A DNA stretch of 64,000 nt from Cephalopachus bancanus (GCA_027257055.1 JAPVLO010000146.1:868001-932000); one strand, 5' to 3'. Shown: positions 25,701 through 39,551, counted from the first letter of the stretch. Made by a program: numbers and translations. The notes: generated by a model not told the origin, from the letters alone.

Positions 25701-28598
25701 TACTTGCTTTTTAATATTCTTACACTTCCCAATATAGTGTTCTCTGTGAATTCACTTAGCATGTTTCACAGCCTTCCCAAGTAGGTATGATTCTTGACTT
25801 CTCCATTTATTAAATGCTTCTTACGTCAATTTATCAGACACTTCTGTAGCCTTCCCTTTTTTTTTTTTTTTGAGTTGGAGTCTCACTCTGTCGCCCAGAC
25901 TGGAGTGCAGTGGCCGCTCCCGGCCACCGCAGCCTCGACCTGCTGGGCTCCGGCGATCCTTCCACCTCAGCCTTCCGAGTAGCCGGAATTACAGGCATGC
26001 GCTACCACGCCCGGCTGATTTTTTGATTTTTTTTTATTGTAGAGATGAGGTCTCGCTGCCCAGGCGGGTCTCGAACCCGCAGTCTCAGGCAATCCACTCA
26101 CCTCAGCCTCCCAAAGGTGCGGGATTACAGGCGGAGCCACCAAGCCGGGTAGCATTCCCTTTCTTTTCATACCTGAAAATAAATCATCAACTCTCTTCAA
26201 TTAATTAAAATTTTTTAATAATTTGACCAAAACAAAAGTCAGACATTAGGATCACCATATCAGAATGTGTTCTTTGAAAGCCATTGTGTTTCTTTTCCAA
26301 TAAAATTGAGAGAAAAAGATATATGGACCGACCTGAATTGATCTGGGATGGGGGGAAGGGGGCTTATTAAAGAGCAAGCCATTTCTGATTGTTACAAAGT
26401 TATACAAAGTTTGAACATCATATTTTAATTGCATTTTATGCATTCAGTTATTTGGTGAACTTTTCTGTACATCTGGTTTTACTTAATTTATATTTCTTTC
26501 TCTTACTGGATAGTAAGTTCTCTGAGGGCAGAAACTTTTTTTTAATTTCCGACACTTAACATAGAACTTCGTTAGTTGGGTTCAGTAAAAATACATTGAA
26601 ATTAATTTGAATTTCTCTTTTATATTCCCTTAGTACTCAAAAATAGTATCCTGGTACTTAATATTAATAGGCGGTAGTTAGTTAAAGAAAATGTGTACCC
26701 AAATATAAAGAGTTTTAACAGAATTCCTCTCCCATAGGGAAGTCTATCACACAAAACGAATGCAGCATGTTATCTGTGTAAAATGGACTTCTGACAACAA
26801 GTACATTATGTGTGGATCTGATGAAATGAACATTCGTCTGTGGAAAGCTAATGCTTCTGAAAAATTGGGTGTGGTAAGAGAACCCATTTTCTTGTCATAA
26901 AGCTAGTTTCTTGTTTTATTAGGTATCATTATATTGTAAAGACTTACTTGAAGTACTTTTAGGTGTTTTGATCAAATTGATAAAGCTGTGATAAAGAGAA
27001 ATAAGTTCTCAAGAAAACAGACATGGCTGTATTAATAATCATTTGTTTCGTGTTGAGTACCCACAGAGTGCCTTTATTAATTCAGATGTTTGGTAACACT
27101 TGAGCCTTCTTGGCACTTTGTGTTTTAAGATACCAAAATTCATATTTTCAGCTTACATCACGAGAAAAAGCAGCCAAGGATTACAACCAGAAGTTGAAAG
27201 AGAAATTTCAGCATTATCCTCATATTAAACGGATATCTCGTCATCGACACCTGCCAAAGTCTATCTACAGCCAGATTCAGGAACAGCGCATCATGAAAGA
27301 AGCTCGTCGCCGGAAGTATGTTTTGGGACATCTGACTCTGTCTCAGTACCCTTTTCTGACTTTCTCTTTCATCCCATCAGAAGCAAACAATAAAACTCAT
27401 TCAAGGGAGTAGTTTATATGCTGTTATTGAAGTTAGGGATATGTTTAAAGACTTCTCCAGAAAGTCTTTTTCCCCCTTTTCCCAGTAAAGGGGGAGGCAG
27501 TGATCATCTGAGAATGTGAGAAGTTTCACTGTTTTGAAAATATGTTTAAAGGACAATGAAAATGAATTATCAAAATAGGAAAACATTTCTATTCATATTA
27601 AAACTATGATTATAAATAGATAATTTTTACAAAATGATTTCTGGCTGGGCATAGTGGCTTATACCTGCAATCCCATTCCTTCGGGTGGCTGAAGTAGGAG
27701 GATCACCTGAGCCCAGGAGTTCAGGGTTATAGTGAGCTATGATTGCACCACTGCACTCCATCCTGGGCAACATAGTGAGGCCTTGTCTCTACAAGAAAAT
27801 TTTTAAAAAAATAAAAAAATTAGGGAGGCATGGTGGTCCATGCCTGTAGTCCTAGCTTCTTAGGAGACTGAGGAGGGAGGATTGCTTCAGCCCAGGAGTT
27901 CAAGGTTATAGTGAGCTATGATCATAGTGAGATCTTGTCTCTGAAAAAAAAAAATTATTTTTGATGTAGGTGGAATTAAGAGAAACTGTATTTTCCAAGT
28001 TAAAGAAATGCAAAGAACTCCTCTGTATTGTTCGTTTCTTAAGTAAACATTTTTCTAATATGCTTTATCATAACATTTGCAGTCTGACATTTTGGGTCTG
28101 GAGCAGAGCTCTTCCACCAATACCATTTTCCCTATGAGATATGCTTTCTTTGGAACACTTGAATGCATGCATGAAATTCTAAGACAGCTCTTTTTTTTTT
28201 CAGTTAGACTATGCAAATGACTGTTATTTTGTTGTCTGGATAGATGTTGGGGTCAAATCAGTTTGAAATATTTTAGCAATTTTGTCAGGTTTTTAAGCTT
28301 AGTAAAGGATGCTAATAGGTAATAAAATAAGAAATAAATAAGTAACTTAAGTTGATTTCTGCTTACTGGCTACCTTTTGCCTATTCAGACTGTGAAAATA
28401 ATTTCTTTCATAGGTGTTTTTCCAGTGGAAAAAAAAACTTTGATTTTTTTTTATAAGGTTTTATTTGGATAAGATGATTTCTTGTAAACTTGTTTATATT
28501 TTATTTCTAGGGAAGTGAATCGTCTGAAGCACAGCAAGCCTGGATCTGTGTCAATTGTGTCAAAGAAGAAGAAACACATAGTGGCAGTTGTGAAATAA
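4707..28598 (+). CDS. DCAF13: DCAF13 (SOF1 homologue), complete 11-exon gene
   Basis: Nucleolar WD40 protein. The family (yeast Sof1) works in the small-subunit processome for 18S rRNA maturation, and also serves as a CUL4-DDB1 ubiquitin-ligase substrate receptor. Coding exons: 4707-4776, 6317-6516, 6993-7100, 11100-11189, 12476-12631, 15512-15589, 18690-18772, 22055-22219, 26738-26873, 27152-27315, 28511-28598. They total 1338 bp, 445 residues plus TAA, the human length, with every junction in frame. Repeat-ending strands are visible: VKIW (91-94), VKQW (133-136), VDIWD (178-182), IVLYDMR (221-227), LYTFDMR (263-269), IRIF (306-309), IRLW (349-352). YDMR and FDMR resemble the WDxR DDB1-binding box. 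Residues ~353-440 are the Sof1 C-terminal domain, with a basic tail KKKK at 435-438. An in-frame stop at 4653-4655 fixes the start at 4707. Introns are GT-AG except intron 2 (GC-AG). Confidence 0.96.
5575..5785 (+). repeat. MIR element in DCAF13 intron 1
   Basis: AGTTAAGAACATAGATTC, AACCTCTCTACTTCAGTTTC and ACAGTACCTGGCACCTGATG follow the MIR order. Confidence 0.75.
5860..6230 (+). repeat. Ancient LINE (L2/CR1-like) fragments
   Basis: Phrases such as CAAGGAGCTTAGAGTTCAG, TGTGCCAGTAACTGTGCTAGG and ...TGCTTATTGAATAA resemble the L2/CR1 3' region. Subfamily not resolvable by eye. Confidence 0.45.
6517..6522 (+). promoter_or_regulatory. DCAF13: Non-canonical GC splice donor of DCAF13 intron 2
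   Basis: Exon 2 ends ...GATGGAGAG and the intron opens GCAAGT; the acceptor ending ATAG is at 6992. This is the only junction keeping G-E-V-K-I-W in frame. The nearest GT, four bases later, would shift the frame. The rest of the site (AG|GCAAGT) is close to ideal, as is typical for functional GC-AG introns. Confidence 0.85.
7450..7935 (-). mobile_element. Old L1 3' region, antisense
   Basis: Antisense of the L1M-type 3' UTR (AAATTTACCATCTAAG ... CATTGTGCAACCATC ... ATAGTGCTGCTATGAA). Lies in DCAF13 intron 3. Carries an unusual 12-bp hairpin at 7729-7757. Confidence 0.75.
8030..8640. repeat. Probable ancient LINE-derived DNA
   Basis: Phrases such as GAAGCTTGACAGGGTTGATGACTGAG and GGTCTGGAGTTCAGGAGGGAAG are of the kind found in old L2/CR1 remnants. 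No boundaries or subfamily can be assigned. Confidence 0.3.
8742..9013 (-). mobile_element. Young 7SL-type SINE
   Basis: Antisense copy with leading T-run, GAGTTGGAGTCTCACTCTGTC, and the end reading GAGCCCGGCT. Flanks share a CTTCC(T) duplication. Confidence 0.85.
9060..9362 (+). mobile_element. Intermediate-age 7SL-type SINE
   Basis: Retains the older AGGGGTTCGAGACCAGCC box B form but already has CAACTTG and ATAATAAATC. Ends in about 19 A. Confidence 0.85.
9955..10480 (-). mobile_element. Old L1 3' region, antisense
   Basis: Contains AATTGACATAGAAATTGTGTAT, TTTGTCTTTCTGTGCCTG, CTTTCAGGTTCATTCATG and GAATAGTATTCCATTATGTA, the usual antisense L1 3' order. DCAF13 intron 3. Confidence 0.75.
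12078..12365 (+). mobile_element. Young 7SL-type SINE
   Basis: GGGCTTGGTGGCTCAGCC start, GCCCGCAAGTTCGAGACC box B, CAACTTGGCGAGAC and terminal A-run. DCAF13 intron 4, about 110 bp upstream of exon 5. Confidence 0.85.
13115..13345. mobile_element. hAT-type non-autonomous DNA transposon
   Basis: Begins near TTGGCAAACTATAGTCTGTG and ends near TACAGTAAAAGTTTGCTGA, with GCCACATGCGGCCC and TGGCAGAGTCAAGTAATTGC between. This is a common mammalian MER element of the Charlie group. A second copy is at 18975-19195. Confidence 0.65.
14778..14976 (+). mobile_element. L1 3'-terminal fragment (lineage-specific 3' UTR)
   Basis: Same terminal block as 1-165: CATCAGTAAGGGTACC, CCTGTATGGGGAC, CCTGAATTGTACCCC, then an A-rich tail. 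DCAF13 intron 5. Confidence 0.75.
16337..16462 (-). mobile_element. Old Alu-like monomer (FLAM-like)
   Basis: Single antisense arm from TTTTTGTAGAGACAGAG to GAGCCACCATGCCTGGCC. No second arm. Confidence 0.7.
16573..16856 (+). mobile_element. Young 7SL-type SINE with clear target duplication
   Basis: Flanked by GAAATCAATAAA at 16560-16571 and 16857-16868. Good example of the young form: GCCGTGGGTTCGAGACCCGCC box B and GTGGCC...GGCCAC right-arm hairpin. Confidence 0.9.
16873..16958 (+). mobile_element. Mini-retroposon, copy A (LTR-tail-like, polyadenylated)
   Basis: Starts GGCAACCC, has CTCCCACTGGGAGCTTTTCT, CAGTAAATCCTGCTTTC, then an A-rich tail with TAAAA units. Flanked by AATAAATATG at 16863-16872 and 16959-16968. 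It landed on the target duplication of the SINE at 16573. About 80% identical by eye to the copy at 2189-2261 and starting at the same base. Confidence 0.7.
17229..17522 (-). mobile_element. 7SL-type SINE (intermediate)
   Basis: Antisense, about 20-T leader, GTCGGAGTCTTACTCTGTC, TTTATTGTGGAGACAAGG and end GTGAGCTACTATGCCTGGC. Confidence 0.85.
18346..18638 (-). mobile_element. Old AluJ-like SINE
   Basis: Antisense dimer with GTGGCTCACTGCAGCCTCAAC and no CAATAAATC or ACTTGG markers. Ends about 50 bp upstream of DCAF13 exon 7. Confidence 0.8.
18975..19195. mobile_element. hAT-type non-autonomous DNA transposon
   Basis: GACAACCTGTGGGCCAAATCC, AAAGTTTTATTGGAATATGG, CTGCTTTTGTACTATAAC and TATTTGGCCCTAGAAG match the element at 13115-13345. 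Confidence 0.65.
20015..20248. mobile_element. mariner-like MITE
   Basis: Left end CAGGGTATGCCAAAAAATATG and right end reading CAGGGGGTGCCAAAAAAATG on the minus strand form inverted repeats. TA follows the right end; GA sits at the left. About 235 bp with no coding. DCAF13 intron 7. Confidence 0.7.
20285..20420 (+). repeat. MIR fragment
   Basis: CAAGTTCAAGTGTAGGCC, GGGCAAGTCATTTAAAC and TTTCATCATCTGTAAAA follow the MIR core. Confidence 0.55.
21116..21179 (+). mobile_element. SINE 3' fragment
   Basis: Only the end of the right arm (GCCACTGTACTCCAGCCTGG ... GTGAGATCCCAAC) plus A-rich tail; severely 5'-truncated. Confidence 0.7.
21241..21535 (+). mobile_element. Young 7SL-type SINE
   Basis: GCTGGGCTCGGTGGCTCAGCC start, TGCGGGTTCGAGACCTGCC box B, GTGGCTGGGAGCGGCCAC hairpin, and an (AAT)n tail. 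Confidence 0.9.
22246..22565. mobile_element. MER2 (Tigger-type) DNA transposon
   Basis: Starts CAGTCACGCATCACTTAATG after TA, with GGCGATTTCATTGTTGTGTG and ATCTTATGGGATCGTTGTC internally; the right end is eroded. It begins 26 bp inside DCAF13 intron 8, just past the exon 8 donor at 22220. Confidence 0.8.
22924..23215 (+). mobile_element. Young 7SL-type SINE
   Basis: GCCGGGCTTGGTGGCTCAGCC start, CGCGGGTTCAAGACCTGC, CAACTTGGCGAGACC. The right-arm hairpin is deleted after GCAGTGGCC. Tail is A-rich with CAAA units. Confidence 0.88.
24710..25007 (+). mobile_element. Old AluJ-like SINE
   Basis: Dimer with GCCAGGAGTTTGAGACAGCC, GGCAATGTAGCAAGACC and terminal A-run. DCAF13 intron 8. Confidence 0.82.
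25857..26149 (-). mobile_element. Young 7SL-type SINE
   Basis: Antisense. T-run, GGCCGCTCCCGGCCACC hairpin, GGCGGGTCTCGAACCCGC (perfect T-arm-like box B), AGCCGGGT end. Flanks AGCCTTCCCTTT and AGCATTCCCTTT are the likely target duplication. Confidence 0.88.
26500..26610 (+). repeat. L2 3' end
   Basis: TCTCTGAGGGCAGAAAC ... ACTTAACATAGAAC ... AATACATTGAA matches the L2 tail. About 130 bp upstream of DCAF13 exon 9. Confidence 0.5.
27642..27951 (+). mobile_element. Old AluJ-like dimer
   Basis: Two arms, each with AGTGAGCTATGAT, the middle A-rich linker, and a shortened second arm. DCAF13 intron 10. Confidence 0.8.
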
Positions 28599-28690
28599 TA
28601 CTTGGGATTCCTACCAATCCTAGGCACCGTTATTTGTCACTTTTGACTTGAGAGCTCTACAAATAAAAGTACTCAGCTCTAGTTTATTTA
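28599..28690 (+). terminator. DCAF13: DCAF13 3' UTR and polyadenylation signal
   Basis: Short 3' UTR after the TAA at 28596-28598. AATAAA lies at 28662-28667, so cleavage is expected about 10-30 bp later. Further A/T-rich sequence follows to about 29090, and a longer alternative UTR cannot be excluded. Confidence 0.7.
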
Positions 28691-29096
28691 CAAACATTTC
28701 AGTTATATGGATAGAGCTTTATTGTTGCTCATTTTAGCTACCCTGAAAAATTATCCTTAAAGGTGGCCTGGTTGATAAGACTGTCTGTTTTATCCTTAAT
28801 TTATTTTATTCTTTCACTGAAGAAGATGATATTTGCAATGGTGTTTTTTTTTCCTTTTGGGAATTAAAGAGATATACTTTCTTTCTGATCTGTTGTTATA
28901 AACGTTATACATTTGAATTTACATTTAAAACATCACATGTCTCTTGTGTCATCTTTAATAGTACTTTGGATAATGATTGCAGTGATGTTTCTTCCTATAA
29001 AACATTTAGAAAAACTATGTCAGAATTTTTTTAAAACTAAATTTATTTCTAATGCTTCGTTTATATTTGGCTTTTTGACTCTTTAAGAATAATCAA
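28691..29096. other. DCAF13 3' flank, no repeat recognised
   Basis: AT-rich sequence between the DCAF13 poly(A) signal and the next SINE. No coding potential seen. Confidence 0.5.
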
Positions 29097-29382
29097 GGCC
29101 GGGCACTGATTATCTTGGCTCAAACCTGTAATCCCAGCACTTTGGGAGGCTGAGGAGAGAGCATGGCCTGAGGCCAGGGGTTTGAGACCAGCCTGGGCAA
29201 CTTGGTGAGACCTCGTCCTACAATAAGTCAAAAAATAAGCCAGGCGAGGTAGCACACACCTGTAGTTCTTGGAAGAGTGAGAAAGAAGGAGCCCAGCAGG
29301 TCAAGGCTGCAGTGGCCATGAGCTTGCCACTGCACTCCAACCTGGGTGAGAGTGAGACTCCAACTCAAAAAAAAAAAAAAAG
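29097..29382 (+). mobile_element. Intermediate 7SL-type SINE
   Basis: GCCGGGCACTG start, GAGACCAGCCTGGGCAACTTGG, CTACAATAAGTC, A-run of about 15. Confidence 0.82.
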
Positions 29383-29659
29383 GATAACCAGCCTGCATTT
29401 GTATAACTTCTATAAAAATATAATTTGTCAAGTCAAGATAATGAAATATCCTTTCAGCATTAAAACTTTGGCTCACTTTTGGTAAATAATTTTTCATCAG
29501 TCTCACTAAATTCTAAATTTAAAAAAGTTTCTTTTTTAAAGTTTTAATAAGTAAACATAAATATGTATAAACTTTAAATATGTACAAATCAAAATTCTAG
29601 GAAGTTTTGAAATAAAGAAGAGATTTAAAAATCCAAAGGAAAAAATGTGTTGAGAATAT

Positions 29660-29735
29660 ATTCTTCCCTCTGTATCTGTGGGAGATTGGTTTCAGAACCT
29701 ACAACATAACAAGAACTTGAGAATCCCTGCACATT
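29660..29735. mobile_element. Tigger-type transposon end (fragment)
   Basis: CCCTCTGTATCTGTGGGAG then TTGGTTTCAGAACC resembles the end of pogo/Tigger MER elements; the rest is lost. 29736-31090 holds no other repeat I can name, apart from a purine-rich stretch at 30560-30600. Confidence 0.5.
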
Positions 29736-31090
29736 CCACAACCAGTTCTCCTGAAGGAACTCTGGGCAGAACATTCCTGTGGCTGCATGGGTCCACTGTG
29801 CACCACACAGATCCCCTTTCCTCACAGGTTTAGGAGCAGCTCCTCTGGGGCTCCAGGCAGACATCTTAGGAGAGGAAAGTTGGGTCATCTGATAAGTAGC
29901 CCTTTTCTCTGAAGGGCCACAATGGATACTCATCCTCTTTTTTTGCCACTGCGAATTTTGAGCAGTTGATAAGAGATAAAAAAATTCCAGGTAGGAAAGC
30001 TGTTTCATCATATAGCAATTACTTAGAATGAGCCTAACAGGAAAGAGCTTCTCATATAACCTGCTCCTGCATAATCAGTTCCAGTTACTAAGGCCAGTTT
30101 CAAGTGATTTACAAAGTAGAGCAGAATAGAAGTTTACTTAACTGTTTTTCTTTCCTTTTTACCACTTGACCTGATCTTTCTCTTTTTCTGTTTTTCCTGC
30201 TTATGTTTTGGCTGTCCTAAATCTGGTTGTACCTTGGCCCAGTGAACTGTCAGTTTATATACCATCTAAAACAGGAAACAGCCATAGTGTGGTGTTTGTC
30301 ATAGCTTGTGTAGTACTGCATTGAAGAGAGGTTCTACCTGCTGAGTCACTGTCACTACCTCCTGTACAACCTGTGGTTTCCATGGTGATGTTTCAGTGAC
30401 TTTCACACAATAGAACACACTGGTTAAAGACATGAGCAATTGCCAGTAATTTGAGCCTTTTACTCATCTAGAGCACGATTTTGAACATTTTGAAATGTAA
30501 CCTTACCAGTTAATATCTTGTGGAATAAAATGCATAGATTTGTTGTAAGAACCGAGGGTAGAATCGCGAGGAAAGGAGGGAGGGAGGAGGAAGGAGGCAA
30601 TGTGAAAGGATTACTCAAGGAGTAAAAGAAATGAAAATACAAAGGCCTTATAGTAGCTCTGCAGGGAAGAAAAGTTGTATAAGTTACCTTGTTCTTAAGT
30701 CTTGCTACTTGGCCACTGTTGTGACCCTTCTCTTTGAGGGAACCAGAGAAAGGTTGCTATTCAGTCTATTCTTTTATAGTCCTCATTTATCTTACTTTTA
30801 TAAAAAAGAAAGGGAACAGACTTAAGGACTGTCATGGACAAGATAATCAAGAAATCAAGACATTTTGTCTTTAGGGTCACTTGGATGTTTGAACAATAAA
30901 CCCCAAATTGGTTGCAACCCAGCAAACTTGTGATTTATACAGAGCCTTCAAGTCCCATGTTGGAAAGTATCAAGGAAGTATTTGATTAGAGTGACAGGGA
31001 TTTTGAAACATGATGGATTCGTATTTTCCAGTTTTTAGGTAATACAACACTCCTCATAGTACTAATGGTGCATTCATTTTTAATTTTTTT

Positions 31091-31355
31091 TAAAAGGTTG
31101 GGCTTGCTTTTTCACCCAGGCTAGAGTGCAATGACACAATCATAGCTCATTACAGTCTCAAACTCTGGCTCAAATGATCCTCAGGCCTCAACCTCCCAAA
31201 TAGCTAGGACTGCAGGTGCATGCCACCATGCTCGTCTAATTTTCAAAAAAAATGTGGCGATGGGATCTTGCTATGTTGTCCAGACTGGTCTCAAAATCCT
31301 GGCCTCAGCCTCCCTAAATGCTGGGATTAGAGACATGAGCCACTGTACTTGGCCA
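31091..31355 (-). mobile_element. Old Alu-like SINE
   Basis: Antisense, GGGCTTGCTTTTTCACCCAG to GAGCCACTGTACTTGGCC; highly diverged. Confidence 0.78.
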
Positions 31356-31699
31356 GGTGCATATATTTTTAAAGTAAAATGTTTGCTTTGACCCCGTCCC
31401 TTAAAGTTATTAAATAGCTAGGGTTAAGTCAGGACCTGGAACTGTCATTGAACAAATGAGTGAATGAATGATTTACTGAGTGAGTGTCCTTTTGTTTAGT
31501 CAATGTGTACTGAGTCCCAGCCACGTGTGTTAATTCAAAGGCAGTACCAACTGCATGTCTGCATCTCTTCACAAGCAGTGAGGTCATTATCTGGAAATGA
31601 ACTCATTGTTTTGCCTCAACCCCTAAAATTTCATCTCCTGCATTCTCTCTGAGCGTCACAGCACCCACACAGAGACCCTAGACAAGCCTGGGTGTAAGG

Positions 31700-31840
31700 G
31701 CACAAGTTTTATTAATTCATAATAATAGCAACTATTGTTCATTGAACACTCAAAACACTGCAAGTGGTTTGCAGGTACTTTAATTTCCTCTTAATTCTCA
31801 TCAGGACCCCAAAAGGAAGCACTATTATAATCTGTACTCT
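31700..31840. repeat. MIR-like fragment
   Basis: AGCAACTATTGTTCATTGAAC and CTTTAATTTCCTC are MIR/L2-like phrases. Very diverged. Confidence 0.35.
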
Positions 31841-32173
31841 GCACTCAATCTATAAAAGATCCTAAAGGGAGCTCAGTCTCAAAATAAACATGAAAACAAG
31901 TGATTGCAGTACATAATGATGACTTAGCCAGATACTGTAGTAGCACCCAAGAGGAAATGCTTGACTTCCTGCTGTGGAAGGAAGAAGCCCTTTGGAGGTG
32001 AGCGGTGTTTATCAAGTGCCAGTTGGTTCTGACATAGTGCATGAATGAGTAGGAGTACACGGAACAGTTTTCAAATAAATCGGTGATCCCTCTTTCAGAT
32101 ATGGCACTATTAAAGAAACCATTCTAGCAATGCTGTCTTACCAGAAACTTCACACTGCAGGTCAGAAAACACA

Positions 32174-32439
32174 CAGTTGTCCCTTGGTATACACGGGAGA
32201 CTGATAGATTGGTTCCTGGACACCTCCCACCCCCTCCACTCCCCTGCATGTACCAGAATGCACATAGTCAAGTCCTTGAAGTCGGCCCGGTGAATCCCAT
32301 GAATAAGGAAAGTTGGCTCTCCATATACCAGGGTTTCACATGCCACTAATGGGGTATTTTCTATCTGCAATAGGTTGAAAAAAATGGGCATGTAAGTGAA
32401 CCCATGTAGTTCAAACCTGTGTTGTTCAGGGGTCAACTG
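32174..32439. mobile_element. Tigger/MER8-like DNA transposon
   Basis: Ends CAGTTGTCCCTTGGTATAC and GTTCAGGGGTCAACTG form inverted repeats; CA on the left and TA on the right. Internal ATTGGTTCCTGGAC and AACCTGTGTTG are typical. Non-coding. Confidence 0.7.
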
Positions 32440-32785
32440 TATAAGGTTTGGACTAATATTCTCCAGAGAGAGAAGAGAGTTGAGGGATGGAAGTTTCATT
32501 CGGGTACTAAGGATTAATGGATCAGAAAGCACAAAATATTTATCTAGGGGTCTTAGGGCTGAGGGCAGAAAGGGTAAGTGTTTGGTAAAAATAAAAAGAG
32601 GCAGCGAGCCAGAGCTGGGTATGCTGCAGCCCCTGGTGGATGGGTGGGCCCTCAACAAGATCACCCAGCAACCAAAAGGCTAGCAGCAAAAGAAGAAACT
32701 CTTTTGATCTGTACCCCCATAATTCACCCAGACAAAGGAGAAAATCAGTTTTACTTTTAGAGCCAGCTTTAAAAATGGGCCTGAT

Positions 32786-36990
<4,205 letters not shown>

Positions 36991-36992
36991 TT

Positions 36993-37283
36993 TTTTTTTT
37001 GAGTTGAAGTCTCATTCTGTCACTCAGGCTGAAGTGCAGTGGCACGCTCACGGCCACGCCAGCATAGACCCACTGGGCTCAGGCGATCCTTCTGCCTCAG
37101 CCTTCCAAGTAGCTAGAACTACAGGCACGTGCTACCACACCCAGCTAATTTTTTGATATATTGTAGAGATGAGGCCTCACCAAGTTGCCCAGGCCGGTCT
37201 TGAACTCCTGGGCTCGGGCAATCCTCTCGACCTCGGCATCCCTAAGTGCTGTGATTACAGGCTTGAGCCACTGCACCCGGCCC
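36993..37283 (-). mobile_element. Intermediate 7SL-type SINE
   Basis: Antisense, GAGTTGAAGTCTCATTCTGTC, ATATTGTAGAGATGAGGCC, end GAGCCACTGCACCCGGCCC. Confidence 0.85.
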
Positions 37284-37850
37284 ACTGTTCTCCACTTGAA
37301 AATATTTGCTCAAATTCTGTCTTGAGCAGTAATCTGCACCAGATAGCTGAAATGAATTTTAGTGAGATACTGATGAAGTCTTCTCAAAAGTGCCAAAGAA
37401 GCTGCAGGAGCCTCTAATCTTGCAGACTCTGCCCACAACCCTGCCCCTCCCCACCCCACACTGTCATTCCAGGCCATCCTCCTGACCTTCTCATCCAGTT
37501 GCTGCCATCCATCCTACAACCTACCACTCAGCTTCTCCTTCTCACCCCACAACAGGATAGCATCGCTCCAGCTAATTCGCTTGGTTATGATCCGGACCCT
37601 AGACTTCTATCTTTGAATGTCCTTGGCTGTCATTCCATCAGCCACGAAGTCCTAAAGAGCTCCTAATAATCTTTGAATCTCCCTTATTCTCTTCATCACC
37701 ACAACCAACACCTCAATGTAGCCCACAATCGATCCCTCACTCAGACTACAAGGGTGGCTTCCTAATGGGTCTTTTAACATAAAATTTGCCCCATTTTAAT
37801 GTGTTCTCCACTCTTTACCTAAAGTAATCTTTGTAAAGAGCAAATATTGG

Positions 37851-38118
37851 GCCAGGTGCAATGACTCATGCCCATAATCCCAGGCATGAGATTGGAAGCC
37901 AAGGGAGCATCCCTTGAGGCCAAGATCAAGACCAGCTTGGGCAGTATGATGAGACCCTCGACTCTACAAAACTAAAATTGAAAATAGCTGGGTAGTGTGG
38001 CATGCACCTGTAGTGACAGCTACTCCCACTGAGATGGGAGGATCACTTGAGCCCAGGAATTCAAGGTTGCAAAAAGCTATGATCTCGACAGAGCCAGACC
38101 CTGTCCCTAAAAAAGAAA
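37851..38118 (+). mobile_element. Old Alu-like SINE
   Basis: GGGCCAGGTGCAATGACTCATG start; rearranged right arm; inserted in L2. Confidence 0.75.
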
Positions 38119-38401
38119 AAGCAAATTTCACCACAACTCTTCTGTGCCTAAAAATCTTTCAACGGCTTGATTTTGCGATTAGAATAAGTCCAAAGTTCTT
38201 TAATGTGTCTTACAAGATTCTACTCTCTTCATTGACATCATGGGCTCTATCTCAGACCACACTCCTTTTCCTCCATTCCCAGGCTCAGTCAGTGGTAGAC
38301 TTCCTCAGTTCTTTCATCACATTGTATTTTCTCCTGCCTTGAGACTTTTCACAAATTGTCTTCCCTCAGGGATTATCCTGCATTCTGTAGGTCTGCTGAA
38401 A

Positions 38402-38718
38402 CATCTTTTTCTTTCTTTCTTTCTTTCTTTCTTTCTTTTTGAGTTGGAGTCTCACTCTGTCACCCAGACTGGAGTGCAGTGGCCGCTCCCGGTCACCGCA
38501 GCCTCGACCTGCTGGGCTCTGGCGATCCTTCTGCCTCAGCCTTCCGAGTAGCTGGAGCTACAGGCGCGCGCTACCACACTCGGCTAATTTTTGATTTATT
38601 GTAGAGATGAGGTCTTGCCAAGCTGCCCAGGTGGGTCTCGAACCCGCTAGCTCAGGCAATCCGCTTACCTCAGCTTCCCAAAGGCGCGGGATTACAGGCT
38701 GAGTCACCAAGCCCGGTT
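38402..38718 (-). mobile_element. Young 7SL-type SINE with (CTTT)n tail
   Basis: Antisense; flanked by GAAACATCTTTTTCTT on both sides. Tail expanded to a CTTT microsatellite (38404-38438). Box B reads GCGGGTTCGAGACCCAC on the minus strand. Confidence 0.9.
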
Positions 38719-38921
38719 GAAACATCTTTTTCTTAGAGAAAACTCTTCAAACCCCACTGGGCAGATAGACACCTTGTCACAAAATCTCACTGCACTTTTC
38801 TGTTCACTGCTAGCTCTAAGAGGACACGGACCAGGCCTGTCTTGTCTTCATTGGATTCTCTATCCTGACCCCTCTGCTTTGTCACATCCACTAAAACTCT
38901 CCTTTTCTTCATGTGAGGGGG

Positions 38922-39447
38922 ACCCCCCAAAATACAGAATTTATTTATTAAAAATTGTGTATTTATTATTACATGTTTGCATTCCAGGTACCTTCAACGT
39001 ACTCTCTGTTTGATGTGATAAACCTATTGAGACGCTTTTTCCACTGCTCAAAACAGTGCTTCTGTTGTTTTTTCTTTCACCTCTTCCACATCAGCAAAAC
39101 GTTTCCCTTTGAGGACTTTCTTCACCCGGGGAAACAAAAAGAAGACACTTGGAGTGAGATTGGATGAATAGGGAGGGTGGGGCACCAGGGTCATGCTGTT
39201 TTAGTCAATAACTGCTGAACATTCAGTATGGTGTGGGCAGGCGTGCTCTGAATCACCCATCTTGAAATGGGCAGATGTGTTCAAAGAATCTCCAAAAACT
39301 AAATTCACTGAAGCCAAGCGCAGCCTCTCACAACAATGCTAGCTGGTACACTGATGCCTATGGGCTCCTAGAACATTTACCTAGTGGAGGAAACCTGTAC
39401 TACAAGGGACTCACCCTCCAAAAAGTAATTCTTGTTTTTTGGGGGTT
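38922..39447 (-). mobile_element. Internally deleted mariner with transposase remnant
   Basis: Ends form inverted repeats (left CCCCCCAAAATACAGAATTT; right, minus strand, CCCCCAAAAAACAAGAATT). The minus strand around 39040-39200 translates to mariner transposase C-terminal motifs: HPPYS, FFLFPRVKKVLKGKRFADVEE. The segment normally SPDLAPxD reads SNLTPSV, so the catalytic-region aspartates are lost. A stop interrupts the frame. Pseudogenised. Confidence 0.7.
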
Positions 39448-39551
39448 CCTCTTGTACTCTGAGCAGTAGATGGTATTATGTCCTTAGTTTCTCATTTCAA
39501 ATTCTCTCTTAGAAAAATTTATTCCACATTTAACATCCTATAGGCCTAGGC

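Larger units (their letters stand above)
37440..38920 (+). repeat. L2 LINE, interrupted by two SINEs
   Basis: Pieces 37440-37848, 38119-38401 and 38719-38920 read in L2 order. First: CATCCTCCTGACCTTC ... GTAATCTTTGTAAAGAGC. Second: CTTTCAACGGCTTGATTTTG ... AGTCCAAAGTTCTTTAATG. Third: GAAACATCTTTTTCTTAG. Non-functional. Confidence 0.55.

Noticed and set aside
29625..30011. 128-codon minus-strand frame
   Set aside because: No family motif or splice context; partly over a Tigger fragment.
32110..32664. 184-codon minus-strand frame
   Set aside because: Covers a Tigger-like transposon and flank; no conserved domain seen.
38404..38438. CRISPR-like array or functional tandem repeat
   Set aside because: Simple CTTT expansion of a SINE tail; no spacers, and the window is a primate nuclear genome.
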